The notes: generated from the sequence alone by a model not told the origin. A stretch of DNA of 64,000 nucleotides from Candidatus Thiodiazotropha sp. (ex Myrtea sp. 'scaly one' KF741663) (GCA_025655555.1 JAHXIQ010000002.1:124001-188000), one strand, 5' to 3'; shown: positions 52,937 to 61,394, numbered from the stretch's first letter. Made by a program: numbers and translations.

Positions 52937-54895
52937 GTGAAACTTTCCATAAAAGGCCGGTGGTTAACAACCAGCCTATTGCTACTGACAAACCTGCCAC
53001 TACAGGCGGCATTTCATCTACCCACCATTGTCATCAGCGCCTCGCGCACAGAACAGAAAAGCATCGAAACCCCTGCCAGCATTACCGTGATCGAACAGGA
53101 TGAGATCGAGAACAGCGGCGCACAAAACCTGCAACAACTGCTGCAGACCCGCAGCGGCATCCAGATCAACAGTCTCTACGGCGACGGAAGCCAGGCCACC
53201 ATCGACATGCGGGGGTTCGGCCCCACGGCGGGATCCAACACCCTGATCCTGGTGGACGGACGGCGACTGAACAACCCCAGCGACATCGCCGCACCAGACC
53301 TCAACGCCATCGACCTGCGCCGGGTGGAGCGGATTGAAATCGTCCAGGGCAGCGCCGGCACCCTCTACGGCAACCAGGCAGTGGGCGGCGTGGTGAACAT
53401 CATCACCCGTGAACCTGAGGCTTTCTCCGCCAACATCGCTGCCGCCGCCGGCAGCTACCAGGGACGCGAAGGCTATGCCGACATCAGCAACCGCCTGGAC
53501 AACGGACTGGCCTATCGCTTCTCAGCAAAACAGCGCAAGAGCGACAACTACCGTGACAACAATGAGACCGACCGAAAGGATTTCAACCTGCGGCTCGACT
53601 ACGAATATCAGAACGGCGGTGTCTTCTTCGAGCAACAGCGAACCGATCATTTTCAACAGCTGCCGGGCTCGCTCTTTGCCGATGAGATGGCACAGAATCG
53701 TAGACAGTCGGTCGCAGCCTATGCCGGAGACTTCAGCGATACGGAATCAAACATCAGCCGATTGGGACTGCAACAGGCCCTGGGGGCTCACTGGACCTTC
53801 GAGGGTGAGTTGACTCACCGTGATAATGACCGGGAGTTCCAGACCAGTTTCCGCGCTTTCCCCGGTACACTCGCGACACAGGATAGAACGGTCAAAGGTT
53901 TCAATCCCCGATTTGTGGGCGTTTACCCGCTATCCACCGGCGAAGTACATGTGACCGCAGGTGCCGACCTGGAGCGGACTGACTATACCCTGCGCACCAG
54001 CTTCGGCCCACAACTGCTCGATCAATCCGTGGATGCCTTCTATCTGCAACTTACTGTGCCCGCCACCGACCGCATCTCCGTAACCACAGGCATTCGCCGT
54101 ACTTCGGTTGATAACCGCATCGAGACCAGCACAACAGATGATCAGTTGGACGACAGCTTCAACGCCGGCTCTCTGGGTATCAGTCTGAGACAGAACGAAA
54201 ACCTGCGTCTGTTCGTACGAGTCGATGAGAACTTCCGCTTCGCCACCGTGGACGAACACACCAATCCTGTCTTCGGCCAGCCGGTGGGTCTGGAGAATCA
54301 GACCGGCATCTCCCATGAGGCGGGCGCCGAGTGGAGCCGTCCCGGACTGAGCGCCAAGCTGGTGATCTACCGGCTCGATCTTGAAAACGAGATCAGCTTC
54401 GACACCTCCGGCTTCAGTAATATCAACCTGGACGAGACGCAACGCGAAGGCGCCACCCTGGAAGGCAGGTGGCAAATACACCCGGATATCACCCTGGGAG
54501 GCAGTCTGACCTACACCGACCCCCGCATCACCGACGGCCCCTTCGACGGCAACCGCATACCGCTGGTGGCGGCGCGAACCGGCCAGGTCTCTGCAGACTG
54601 GCGCCTGTCCGCCAGGTGGAACCTCTTCGCCGAAGGTCTCATCAGCAGTCAACGGGTACTGGGAGGCGATTTCAGCAACAGCTTTGAAAAGCTACCCGGT
54701 TATGGCGTCCTCAATCTCGGCTCTCAATACATCACCGGCCCCTGGCGTCTTGGCCTGCGGATCGATAACCTGCTGGATAAACAGTACTCGAATGCCGGCG
54801 CTGTCGGATTCGATGCCAGTTTCACAAGAAGCGCCTCCTTCTTCCCGGCACCGGAGCGAAACCTTTGGCTGACCCTGAACTATCGCATCGAATAG
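52937..54895 (+). CDS. btuB: TonB-dependent outer-membrane vitamin B12 receptor
   Basis: A 652-residue protein with a signal peptide (KLSIKGRWLTTSLLLLTNLP). The plug domain follows (TIVISASRTEQ near the TonB-box position, then QIDMRGFG-like ATIDMRGFGPTAGSNTL), then a 22-strand-type barrel ending in an aromatic residue pattern (LWLTLNYRIE). The receptor moves cobalamin across the outer membrane with energy from TonB. The start is the GTG at 52937 with GGGAG 7 nt upstream; the frame is open to 52916. It is under the riboswitch and 3 nt from btuF. Confidence 0.93.
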   Translation: MKLSIKGRWLTTSLLLLTNLPLQAAFHLPTIVISASRTEQKSIETPASITVIEQDEIENSGAQNLQQLLQTRSGIQINSLYGDGSQATIDMRGFGPTAGSNTLILVDGRRLNNPSDIAAPDLNAIDLRRVERIEIVQGSAGTLYGNQAVGGVVNIITREPEAFSANIAAAAGSYQGREGYADISNRLDNGLAYRFSAKQRKSDNYRDNNETDRKDFNLRLDYEYQNGGVFFEQQRTDHFQQLPGSLFADEMAQNRRQSVAAYAGDFSDTESNISRLGLQQALGAHWTFEGELTHRDNDREFQTSFRAFPGTLATQDRTVKGFNPRFVGVYPLSTGEVHVTAGADLERTDYTLRTSFGPQLLDQSVDAFYLQLTVPATDRISVTTGIRRTSVDNRIETSTTDDQLDDSFNAGSLGISLRQNENLRLFVRVDENFRFATVDEHTNPVFGQPVGLENQTGISHEAGAEWSRPGLSAKLVIYRLDLENEISFDTSGFSNINLDETQREGATLEGRWQIHPDITLGGSLTYTDPRITDGPFDGNRIPLVAARTGQVSADWRLSARWNLFAEGLISSQRVLGGDFSNSFEKLPGYGVLNLGSQYITGPWRLGLRIDNLLDKQYSNAGAVGFDASFTRSASFFPAPERNLWLTLNYRIE

Positions 54896-54898
54896 GCT

Positions 54899-55729
54899 AT
54901 GCAGATTAAAGCGATCGCCACACTGCTGATGCTCATCTCAGGCATGGCTATCGCCGCCGAGTCACCCCAACGGGTGGTCTCGGTGAATCTCTGCAGCGAT
55001 CAGTTGCTCCTGATGCTGGCCGACCCACAACAGGTGGCGTCGGTCAGCTATCTCTCCCGGGATCCCGACAGCTCCTTCGTGGCGGATGAGGCCGCGGCCT
55101 TTCCCCTCAACCATGCCCGGGCCGAGGAGATCATCCGTCTCAAACCCGATCTGATACTGGTCACCCCCCACACCAATCCACGTCTGCGCACCACCCTCAA
55201 GCAGCTGGGCTACCCGCTGCACCAACTCTCCCTCAGTCATCGCTTCGACGATATCGTTGCGGATATTCGCAAACTGGCCACCCGGCTGGGCCAGGGGTCG
55301 CGGGGCGAATCGCTGATACAACAGATGCAGCAACGCTTGCAGCCCAAAACAGCAAAAGCCGCTCACCCGCCGACCGCGATCTTCCTGCAACCCCGCGGTT
55401 ATACCAGCGGCAGCGACACCCTGCAGGACGAAGCCCTGCGACTCGCGGGCTGGCACAACCTGGCAGCACAGCAGGGCGTCAAAGGCTATACCCCGGTGCC
55501 GCTGGAAAAGGTCCTGCACTGGCAACCCGAGACCATCTTCACCTCTGCCTATACCGGCTCGGGGGATTCGCTGGCGGAGAGACAACTGCACCACCCCGCC
55601 CTGCAACGCCTGTTGGCGAACAACCCCATGGTGGAGATCCCCTACAAGTACTGGATCTGCCCTGGGCCGATGCTGGCCGATGCGGTGGCGCTGTTGCAGC
55701 AGGCCAGAGTGAGGGAGAGAGATCGATGA
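54899..55729 (+). CDS. btuF: Periplasmic cobalamin-binding protein BtuF
   Basis: A 276-residue protein with a signal peptide (MQIKAIATLLMLISGMAIAA) and class III periplasmic binding fold: RVVSVNLCSDQLLLMLADP, then RAEEIIRLKPDLILV. It delivers B12 to the BtuCD transporter. It overlaps btuC by 4 bp (ATGA) and lies 3 nt after btuB. The ligand is assigned from the riboswitch and neighbours; related proteins bind iron-siderophores. Confidence 0.9.
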   Translation: MQIKAIATLLMLISGMAIAAESPQRVVSVNLCSDQLLLMLADPQQVASVSYLSRDPDSSFVADEAAAFPLNHARAEEIIRLKPDLILVTPHTNPRLRTTLKQLGYPLHQLSLSHRFDDIVADIRKLATRLGQGSRGESLIQQMQQRLQPKTAKAAHPPTAIFLQPRGYTSGSDTLQDEALRLAGWHNLAAQQGVKGYTPVPLEKVLHWQPETIFTSAYTGSGDSLAERQLHHPALQRLLANNPMVEIPYKYWICPGPMLADAVALLQQARVRERDR

Positions 55730-56727
55730 TCGCCGCCATCAGGCAACACCGGCTGATGCTCTCCCTCGGCGGCGCCATCGTCATCACCGCCCTGCTCTCC
55801 CTTACCATCGGCAGCCAACCGCTACCGCTGATGCAGGCATTGCAGGAGAGCTTCGGCGAAAAGCCCGGCGTCTACAGCCTGATCCTCACCGAGCTGCGCA
55901 TCCCTAGAACCCTGGTCGCCCTGCTGGCCGGGGCCTCCCTCGGCCTTTGCGGCGCAGTGATGCAATCCCTGCTGCGCAATCCCCTGGCAAGTCCCGGCCT
56001 GGTCGGCAGCGCCAGCGGCGCGGCCCTGGGTGCCGTGATCACCCTCTACTTCGGCGTCGCCGGTCTCTTCGCCTTCGCGCTGCCATTAGGGGGCATGGTG
56101 GGTGCCCTGCTGGCGACCCTGACGGTCTACCTCCTGGCCGGACGCGACGGGGGCACCCTCACCCTGATCCTGGCGGGCGTTGCAGTCAACGCCTTCGCCC
56201 TGGCCCTGGTCTCCCTGCTGCTCAACCTCGCCCCCAGCCCCTACGCGGTGCAGGAGATCGCCCTCTGGATGCTCGGCTCCCTGTCCAACATCAGCCGCAA
56301 CGAGCTGTGGATTCTCCTTCCCGGCACCCTGCTGGGCTGGCTGCTGATCTGGCACCAGGGCCGCCCCCTCGATCTCCTCACCCTGGGGGAAGAGACCGCC
56401 AGCTCCATGGGCGCCGACCTGCCCAATCTGAGAAGACGCCTCTTTCTCGCCGTCGCCCTGGCGGTGGGATCGGCCATCTCGGTCACCGGCGCCATCGGCT
56501 TCATCGGCCTGGTGGTGCCCCATCTGCTGCGCCCCCTGGTGGGCTACCAGCCCAGCCGGCTGCTGATCCCCAGCGCCATGGGCGGCGCACTGCTGCTGAT
56601 GCTCGCCGACATGGGGGTACGCCTGCTGCCGGTGCAGGGCGAGATCAAGGTCGGCGTGGTCACCTCCCTAATCGGCGCCCCCTTCTTTCTCTGGCTGATC
56701 CTGCACCACAGAAGGAGGAGCGTATGA
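55726..56727 (+). CDS. btuC: Cobalamin ABC transporter permease BtuC
   Basis: A 333-residue inner-membrane protein of the FecCD/BtuC family with about ten transmembrane helices. Motifs are LRIPRTLVALLAGASLGLCGAVMQ (about residues 57-80), NPLASPGLVGSASGAALG and GAIGFIGLVVPHLLR. It forms the channel through which BtuF-delivered B12 passes. It overlaps btuF by 4 bp and btuD by 4 bp. Confidence 0.94.
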   Translation: MIAAIRQHRLMLSLGGAIVITALLSLTIGSQPLPLMQALQESFGEKPGVYSLILTELRIPRTLVALLAGASLGLCGAVMQSLLRNPLASPGLVGSASGAALGAVITLYFGVAGLFAFALPLGGMVGALLATLTVYLLAGRDGGTLTLILAGVAVNAFALALVSLLLNLAPSPYAVQEIALWMLGSLSNISRNELWILLPGTLLGWLLIWHQGRPLDLLTLGEETASSMGADLPNLRRRLFLAVALAVGSAISVTGAIGFIGLVVPHLLRPLVGYQPSRLLIPSAMGGALLLMLADMGVRLLPVQGEIKVGVVTSLIGAPFFLWLILHHRRRSV

Positions 56728-57512
56728 GTCTGTTGAACGGCAAGGCGCTCTCCCTCAGCCGTGGACAGCGGCCGATCCTGAAGGGTGTGGACATGACACT
56801 GCAACCGGGGGAGATGCTGGGCCTGATCGGTCCCAACGGCGCGGGCAAGAGCACCCTGCTGCGCATCCTCGCCGGTGTGATCGAGCCAGACACCGGCGAG
56901 CTCACCCTCGATGGTCAAAGGGCAGAATCCCTCCCCCACCAAGCGCGGGCCAGGCGTATCGCCTACCTCCCGCAACTGAGCGAGATCACCTGGCCAATGA
57001 GCGTGGAGCGGATCATCGAACTCGGCCGTACCCCCCACCTGGAGCCCTGGCAATCCGTGGGAGAAACGGACAGGGAGATCATCGACAGGGTCATCCAGCA
57101 GACCGATCTGCTGGCGTTCAGAGATCGCACTTTTAACACACTCTCCGGCGGCGAACAGGCCCGCGTCCTCCTCGCCCGCGCCCTGGTCACCGAGCCCGAT
57201 ATCCTGCTCGCGGACGAACCCGTCTCCGCCCTCGATCCCGCCCATCAGCTCGATGTGATGAATCTGCTGAGACAACACTGCGAAAGCGGCCACTCGGTCA
57301 TTGTCGTTCTGCACGACCTGAGTCTCGCTGCTCACTACTGCCATCGACTCCAGCTACTGTACCAAGGCGCAACCCTCGCAGAAGGATCGGCGGAAGCGGT
57401 ACTCAACGAAAAGAACCTGGCCGATGCGTATGACATTGCATTGACCAAAGCCAATGGGAACGCGTTAAAACCCACCAGCCTGCCTTGGCGGCGGCTTCAT
57501 AAAGACGATTAA
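56724..57512 (+). CDS. btuD: Cobalamin ABC transporter ATPase BtuD
   Basis: A 262-residue ABC ATPase. Walker A GPNGAGKSTLLRIL (about 35-48), signature LSGGEQARVLLARAL (about 140-154), Walker B DILLADEPVSALDP and a His switch in VLHDLSL are all intact. The true start is the ATG at 56724, overlapping btuC by 4 bp; the longer open frame that starts near 55947 is the btuC gene in another frame. It powers uptake of B12. It is the last gene; no obvious terminator follows. Confidence 0.95.
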   Translation: MSLLNGKALSLSRGQRPILKGVDMTLQPGEMLGLIGPNGAGKSTLLRILAGVIEPDTGELTLDGQRAESLPHQARARRIAYLPQLSEITWPMSVERIIELGRTPHLEPWQSVGETDREIIDRVIQQTDLLAFRDRTFNTLSGGEQARVLLARALVTEPDILLADEPVSALDPAHQLDVMNLLRQHCESGHSVIVVLHDLSLAAHYCHRLQLLYQGATLAEGSAEAVLNEKNLADAYDIALTKANGNALKPTSLPWRRLHKDD

Positions 57513-57713
57513 AGAAGACTCCACCAGATTCATTTCCTCCTTGAGCAACCTACAGACAGCTGAACAGGAACCAGCTTCCTGACTATTTAGCTTTAACGGC
57601 GACTTCTGATAACCTAAAGATAACTAAGGGAATCCTCTCTGGCAGGATGCTATTTTCCACCAAATCAAACCGACAACTGCCAGTTATCTCTCGATTCCCA
57701 GACAAGGAGAGAG
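57513..57713. other. Intergenic region between btuD and the cassette leader
   Basis: No gene or clear terminator is seen. The last 12 bp (GACAAGGAGAGAG) partly match the sequence upstream of the 36-bp block in the other cassette leader (GACAAGAC on the minus strand at about 14838-14844). Confidence 0.5.
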
Positions 57714-57774
57714 ATGAGAACTTTTTTCCACATATCACAATATTCGTGCCGTCCACATAAGCACCAGTTGGGTG
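57714..57774 (+). repeat. Cassette leader: shared 36-bp and 11-bp blocks, spacer and GTTGGGT core
   Basis: The 36-bp block at 57714-57749 is identical to the minus strand of 14802-14837. It is followed by CGTCCACATAA (57750-57760), a 6-nt spacer GCACCA and GTTGGGTG (57767-57774), whose first seven bases fit the GTTRRRY integron core consensus exactly. The AlbA_2 gene starts 23 nt later. The order is the same as in the other leader except that one 25-bp repeat unit is missing. Confidence 0.85.
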
Positions 57775-57796
57775 TCTAGAAAAGGATGATCTATTA

Positions 57797-58435
57797 GTGA
57801 GCGCGCTTCCTTCTTCAGATATGCCTGGTCATGCAAGGCTTCACCGGCGAGTCTGGGAAAGTCTGGATCGGTGCCAAGAGAGCCAAAGTGTTGATTTTAA
57901 GGAATCCGCACCGTGGAACAGTCTAAAGTGGCATATCACGCGCACATCAATGGCAATGGCAAACCTTCGAGATGGTGGAATTATTATCGTAGGTGTTTCT
58001 GAACGGGGGGAATCATGGGAATTGACTGGTATAGCCGATGACCATATTGGCTCCTATGATTTTGATGTTATATCAGATTTTGTGGCTAAGTACGCCTCTA
58101 TTCCATTAGAACTAGATGTCGTTGTCGTTAGGTATAGAGATGAGAAATCTTACTTGGCGATTCAAGTTTCAGAGTTTTCACATCTTCCATGCATTTGTAG
58201 ACGAAATTCATCAAACGAATCAAAAGCTTTTTCCAAGAGCGACGTTCTTATTAGGCCACCAGGAAAGCCACAAACAAAGAAGGTGGAAGATTCAAATGAA
58301 ATCAGAGATTTGATAGAGCTTGCAGCAGAAAAACGTGCAAGAAACATCATTGAAGCGGCGAGTCGCATTGGTCTGTCTGGGGTACATAATGATACGCCTG
58401 ATGAAGCCTTCGATCAGGAGTTGCAAGGATTATGA
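57797..58435 (+). CDS. Schlafen/AlbA_2-domain protein
   Basis: A 212-residue protein whose first 140 residues form an AlbA_2 domain: SVDFKESAPW (conserved E-x-K-E like start), AMANLRDGGIIIVGVSE (the A-N-x-G-G-IIIGV core) and a downstream strand LDVVVVRYRDEKSYLAIQV. AlbA_2 domains bind nucleic acids and occur in Schlafen nucleases and bacterial defence or regulatory proteins. The start is uncertain: GTG at 57797 or the ATG at 57821. It overlaps the next gene by 4 bp. The AT-rich composition and cassette-like flanks suggest transfer. Confidence 0.8.
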   Translation: MSALPSSDMPGHARLHRRVWESLDRCQESQSVDFKESAPWNSLKWHITRTSMAMANLRDGGIIIVGVSERGESWELTGIADDHIGSYDFDVISDFVAKYASIPLELDVVVVRYRDEKSYLAIQVSEFSHLPCICRRNSSNESKAFSKSDVLIRPPGKPQTKKVEDSNEIRDLIELAAEKRARNIIEAASRIGLSGVHNDTPDEAFDQELQGL

Positions 58436-59175
58436 ATGGCTCAATTGAGCTCCCTGTACCTTTTGAAGGCATTCCACATTGGAGAGTGAATTTTCGGCCA
58501 ACCAGCTATGAGCCAGAACGAATTGCGTCACTAGGTGAGTGTCAGGCAATTATTGAACGCCACCAAGTCAGAATGCGAGGCTGGTATTATCCTCACATAA
58601 GCCACCAGCCTGGCCAATCTGGGGCGGGTTCTAACTGGATTGGAAACTGGTCAGGCGGCGGTGGTAGGCACACGGAGTATTGGCGCTTCTATCAAAGCGC
58701 CCAATTTATTCATCTTTTCAGTGTAAATGAAGCGGTAGACAAAGACTGGCACCAGAAACTACTGACAGATACGAAAGGGCACCTGAGCCATTATCGCGAT
58801 TTGGATTTGGACTCAGTCCCAGGCTTCATGTCGACAGTCAATATTCTTTACACCATGTCGGAAATTGTTGAGTTTGCAACGAGGCTAACGGTGGCGGGTG
58901 TATATGAGGGTGACTTTGTTGTTGATGTTTCATTAGATGGCGTAAAAGGCTTTGTTCTCACAACGGACTGGAACCGAGCTTGGCATGAATATTACTCAGT
59001 CGCAGAATCAACAATCAGGAGAAGGAAAGTAATTAATATAGAAGAACTAATCTCCTCTCCTGCGTCTGTCACTCAAGATTGGACTGAGTGGATATATCAA
59101 TGTTTCGGTTGGTTAAACCCATCCGCGGAAGCAATTAAAAAAGACATTGAGGAATACCGTGCAGGTAAGTATTGA
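58432..59175 (+). CDS. Unknown partner protein of the AlbA_2 gene
   Basis: A 247-residue protein I do not recognise. It has no signal peptide or membrane helix. Conserved-looking aromatic and Gly-rich stretches are MRGWYYPHISHQPGQSGAGS and NWIGNWSGGGGRHTEYW; the C-terminal part ends with a helical segment (NPSAEAIKKDIEEYRAGKY). Its ATG overlaps the AlbA_2 stop (ATGA), so the two are translated together. A role in sensing or effector action with the AlbA_2 protein is possible but unproven. Confidence 0.75.
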   Translation: MNGSIELPVPFEGIPHWRVNFRPTSYEPERIASLGECQAIIERHQVRMRGWYYPHISHQPGQSGAGSNWIGNWSGGGGRHTEYWRFYQSAQFIHLFSVNEAVDKDWHQKLLTDTKGHLSHYRDLDLDSVPGFMSTVNILYTMSEIVEFATRLTVAGVYEGDFVVDVSLDGVKGFVLTTDWNRAWHEYYSVAESTIRRRKVINIEELISSPASVTQDWTEWIYQCFGWLNPSAEAIKKDIEEYRAGKY

Positions 59176-59176
59176 C

Positions 59177-59243
59177 GACACCAAATTGAATGGGGGCAGA
59201 GTAAACTTACTCTGCACCCTGTGTCTCTAACATAACGTTAGAC
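59177..59243 (+). other. attC-like element after the AlbA_2 two-gene cassette
   Basis: It starts 2 nt after the stop with GACACCAAATTG, which matches the complement of the cassette's own start (GACACCCAACTGG) in 9 of 12 positions. A strong hairpin follows (GGGGCAGAGTAA at 59193-59204 and TACTCTGCACCC at 59208-59219), then GTTAGAC (59237-59243), a perfect GTTRRRY core. The layout is that of an attC site. Confidence 0.6.
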
Positions 59244-59263
59244 TTCGTTACTGGATACATACA

Positions 59264-59560
59264 ATGACAGATCCGGATAAGATATATAAAAGCAATGCTC
59301 TAGTAGACATACTTGCATTATTTGTTGTAATTGGATCAGCGATCCTAGCCTATGTTGCAAATGACCAAAATTGGTTTGGTGTAGGCGCAGGGCTTCTAGC
59401 TATTTTTGCTCTATTTTCTTTATTTTTTGATTATTTTTACCCCCCAAAAACTGGTGATGTTATCCATGCACCAAATAAGTTCGCTCGAATATCCGCCGGT
59501 ACGACAGGTCTCGGCTCAGGAATCTACTGGGTCCTTAGCTCGTGGCCAGGGTTATTGTAA
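59264..59560 (+). CDS. Small membrane protein in a cassette-like slot
   Basis: A 98-residue protein with two hydrophobic helices (ALVDILALFVVIGSAILAYV and FGVGAGLLAIFALFSLFFDY) and a short C-terminal tail. No family is recognised. It begins 20 nt after GTTAGAC and is followed 2 nt after its stop by GCCTAAC (59563-59569), which fits RYYYAAC and is 6/7 complementary to GTTAGAC, as expected for its own cassette end. The rest of that attC is replaced by a REP-like sequence. Confidence 0.7.
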   Translation: MTDPDKIYKSNALVDILALFVVIGSAILAYVANDQNWFGVGAGLLAIFALFSLFFDYFYPPKTGDVIHAPNKFARISAGTTGLGSGIYWVLSSWPGLL

Positions 59561-59580
59561 ATGCCTAACAGAACATTAGT

Positions 59581-59641
59581 GGACAGACCACGTTTTGATA
59601 CAAACTAGTACGGAAAAAGAGAATAAATGGGGTCTGTCCCC
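59581..59641. repeat. Degenerate REP pair
   Basis: GGACAGACCACGTTTTG (59581-59597) and GGGGTCTGTCCCC (59629-59641) are related to the REPs around the RAYT gene at 60.3-61.2 kb. They lie where the cassette end would be. Confidence 0.65.
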
Positions 59642-59840
59642 AAATACAGACACAATACCAGGTTTCGCAATAAATAGTGGACTAGGTGTAACTGAATCAA
59701 GCATCGGTGGGACGTTTGGTGGAGCAGTTAAAAATATTGGAACAAAAGTGAATAAGGTATATGGCGCATACAATCTAGGCGTTTGTATGGAAGACTGCAA
59801 GAAAGTATGTAATAAAGATACCTGTGATCAGGATATATAG
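59642..59840 (+). pseudogene. Possible C-terminal gene remnant after REP insertion
   Basis: An open stretch ending DCKKVCNKDTCDQDI. It has no good start codon: the frame runs back through the REP pair to a TTG. The protein part GFAINSGLGVTESSIGGTFG and its four-cysteine end look like the tail of a longer secreted or RHS-type protein, but I cannot identify it. It may be non-functional. Confidence 0.35.
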
Positions 59841-59846
59841 AGATTT

Positions 59847-60185
59847 ATGTTAGATCTTACCAATCAACAGCTTGTAAGTATCGCATTGATAGTGTTTCCA
59901 GGCATTTTCATCTCGCTTATGGCGCTATTTCTTAGAAAAAGAATAGGATTTGACCTAATAAAATTTGGTTTATTTTTGGTGGTCGTTGGTCTCGTGTTGT
60001 TGGTGATAGATGATGGGACTGTACTGGAGTTAATCACTCTTAAGAGCTTAGAAGCTAGTGGGCGCGCATATTTAGCGGGTTGTATGTTTGTATTTTCAGG
60101 TGTTCTTTCAGAGCTGTTGTATGGTCTAGCGCAATTGCTGGGTATAAAGTTTACAAGTGGAAGGGCAGATAAAAATGACCCGTAA
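59847..60185 (+). CDS. Small membrane protein with three hydrophobic segments
   Basis: A 112-residue protein. Three hydrophobic stretches are visible: LVSIALIVFPGIFISLMALF, IKFGLFLVVVGLVLLVI and AYLAGCMFVFSGVLSELLYG. No family is recognised. It starts with ATG at 59847, 6 nt after the previous open frame's stop. It lies in the AT-rich accessory patch. Confidence 0.6.
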   Translation: MLDLTNQQLVSIALIVFPGIFISLMALFLRKRIGFDLIKFGLFLVVVGLVLLVIDDGTVLELITLKSLEASGRAYLAGCMFVFSGVLSELLYGLAQLLGIKFTSGRADKNDP

Positions 60186-60287
60186 GAGCATATGAAGATG
60201 AGAGTTTGTTGGAGACCAAGGGGTCAGAGTTGTTGAAATAGGGATGTGATACCCTACTGTTCCTGCTTTACAATTATAAGGTGAGCT

Positions 60288-60345
60288 ATGGCAAGGATGC
60301 CAAGAGTAACCTGTCCGGGATTGCCGCATCATATTATTCAGAGAA
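60288..60345 (+). pseudogene. 5' fragment of a second RAYT/IS200-like transposase gene
   Basis: The open frame encodes MARMPRVTCPGLPHHIIQR, the typical start of a TnpA_REP or Y1-type transposase (usually followed by GNR). It stops matching at the REP boundary at 60344, so only about 19 codons remain. It has AGGTGAGC just before the ATG. Confidence 0.7.
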
Positions 60346-60370
60346 TAATAGGGGACAGACCACGGTTTTG
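60344..60370. repeat. REP unit, left of the RAYT gene
   Basis: AATAATAGGGGACAGACCAC followed by GGTTTTG. The reverse complement occurs twice on the other side of the RAYT gene (61148-61172 and 61178-61204), so the gene is bracketed by inverted REPs. Confidence 0.9.
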
Positions 60371-60375
60371 CACAC

Positions 60376-61101
60376 CTACCCACCGTCACCAAACAGGTTG
60401 CCCGACTCAGGCTCATCCCGCCTGCGTGGTCTTCCTGACTTCCCAGGAACAACCCTCCGACCTAAAGCCCTAGCAATCTGCGCCTGAAACCGCGGACTCC
60501 CCAAAACATAGTTACCGTTGGTTGCCATCCGAATCTCATCAATCATCCCAGGATCCAGCTCGTAACGAAACAACTCTCGGTAGGCTGAGTGTCTATCTGT
60601 TTCATCCATAGAGAGAGAAGTGTAAAGCGGGTGCGCCGCCAGTACACCGCTTTTCTCACCCTGCGCATTGGAGCGGTAACTCGACCATGGGTAATCGGCT
60701 GGGTGATTCACCATACCGGCTCGGACCGGGTTAAGCTCAATATAACGATAGCAAGACAAGACATAATCTTCTTCCTGAGTCAGACAGGAACGGAAGCGGC
60801 CCTCCCAAAGTGTACCGCTTCTGCGGTAGGTGCGGTTGATGTACTGAACATAGTGCTGGCCGAGTCGCTTCATCAATACGCCCGCAGCCTTAGCGGTACC
60901 AGGCGTCATGAGAAGGTGAACGTGGTTGGTCATCAACACATATGCATGTATTGAACAACTGCTCTCTTCCGCGTACTTACGCAACCAGTCTAAATAACAA
61001 TGGTAATCGTCATCAGAGAAAAAACAGGCTTGTCGATTGTTACCTCGCTGGATGAGGTGGAGCGGCACACCAGGATATATTAGGCGCGGTCGTCTTGGCA
61101 T
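60376..61101 (-). CDS. RAYT (REP-associated tyrosine transposase)
   Basis: A 241-residue protein of the Y1/TnpA_REP type. The metal-binding HUH motif is HVHLLMTP (about residue 60) and the nucleophile Tyr is in the helix NRTYRR or YVLSCYRYIELNP (about 110-125). HLIQRGNNRQACFF is the family start. The C-terminus (LGSPRFQAQIARALGRR) is the typical DNA-binding tail. Start: ATG at 61101 (MPRRPRLIYPG), with GGAAGAG upstream; a further in-frame ATG lies at 61116. RAYT proteins mobilise or shape the REP sequences around them; the flanking inverted REPs fit this. Confidence 0.93.
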   Translation of the reverse strand: MPRRPRLIYPGVPLHLIQRGNNRQACFFSDDDYHCYLDWLRKYAEESSCSIHAYVLMTNHVHLLMTPGTAKAAGVLMKRLGQHYVQYINRTYRRSGTLWEGRFRSCLTQEEDYVLSCYRYIELNPVRAGMVNHPADYPWSSYRSNAQGEKSGVLAAHPLYTSLSMDETDRHSAYRELFRYELDPGMIDEIRMATNGNYVLGSPRFQAQIARALGRRVVPGKSGRPRRRDEPESGNLFGDGG

Positions 61102-61147
61102 AGGGTTCTCTTCCATGAGAAGGCCTTAGGGGAAGTCCATCTTACAT

Positions 61148-61172
61148 CAAAACCGTGGTCTGTCCCCTATTA
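61148..61172. repeat. REP unit, right of the RAYT gene, first copy
   Basis: CAAAACCGTGGTCTGTCCCC then TATTA, the reverse complement of the left REP. Confidence 0.9.
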
Positions 61173-61177
61173 CTTTC

Positions 61178-61204
61178 CAAACCGTGGTCTGTCCCCTATT
61201 ATTA
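61178..61204. repeat. REP unit, right of the RAYT gene, second copy
   Basis: A tandem second copy of the same sequence (AAACCGTGGTCTGTCCCC then TATTATT), 5 bp after the first. It abuts the truncated methyltransferase gene. Confidence 0.9.
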
Positions 61205-61394
61205 CAAGTTGACCGTCAATCCAGCGTACAGCGTTATCAATTACCTCAATACGACGCGATGCAAGATCAGTTTCCTGATTCAAATGGAACTCAAGCATCT
61301 GACGAGAAAGGAATGGCCTAGTCCATAACTCCTTCGCTGTATAACGGGAAAAAGGTTCAGGACGAACTGAAATATCATGAATCAAATCATACAT
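61205..61394 (-). pseudogene. Truncated class I SAM methyltransferase
   Basis: The first 63 codons of a SAM-dependent methyltransferase remain: MYDLIHDISVRPEPFSRYTA, then ELWTRPFLSRQML and DLASRRIEVIDNAVRWI, the N-terminus of a known small methyltransferase family in which the SAM site follows after this point. The frame then runs into the REP at 61204 and stops at 61170. The remainder is absent from the other side of the RAYT gene, so it was deleted, not just interrupted. Confidence 0.75.

Noticed and set aside
55947-56723. Long N-terminal extension of btuD overlapping btuC
   Set aside because: The extension is the btuC gene read in another frame (rich in Arg, Pro and His). The BtuD family start is at 56724.
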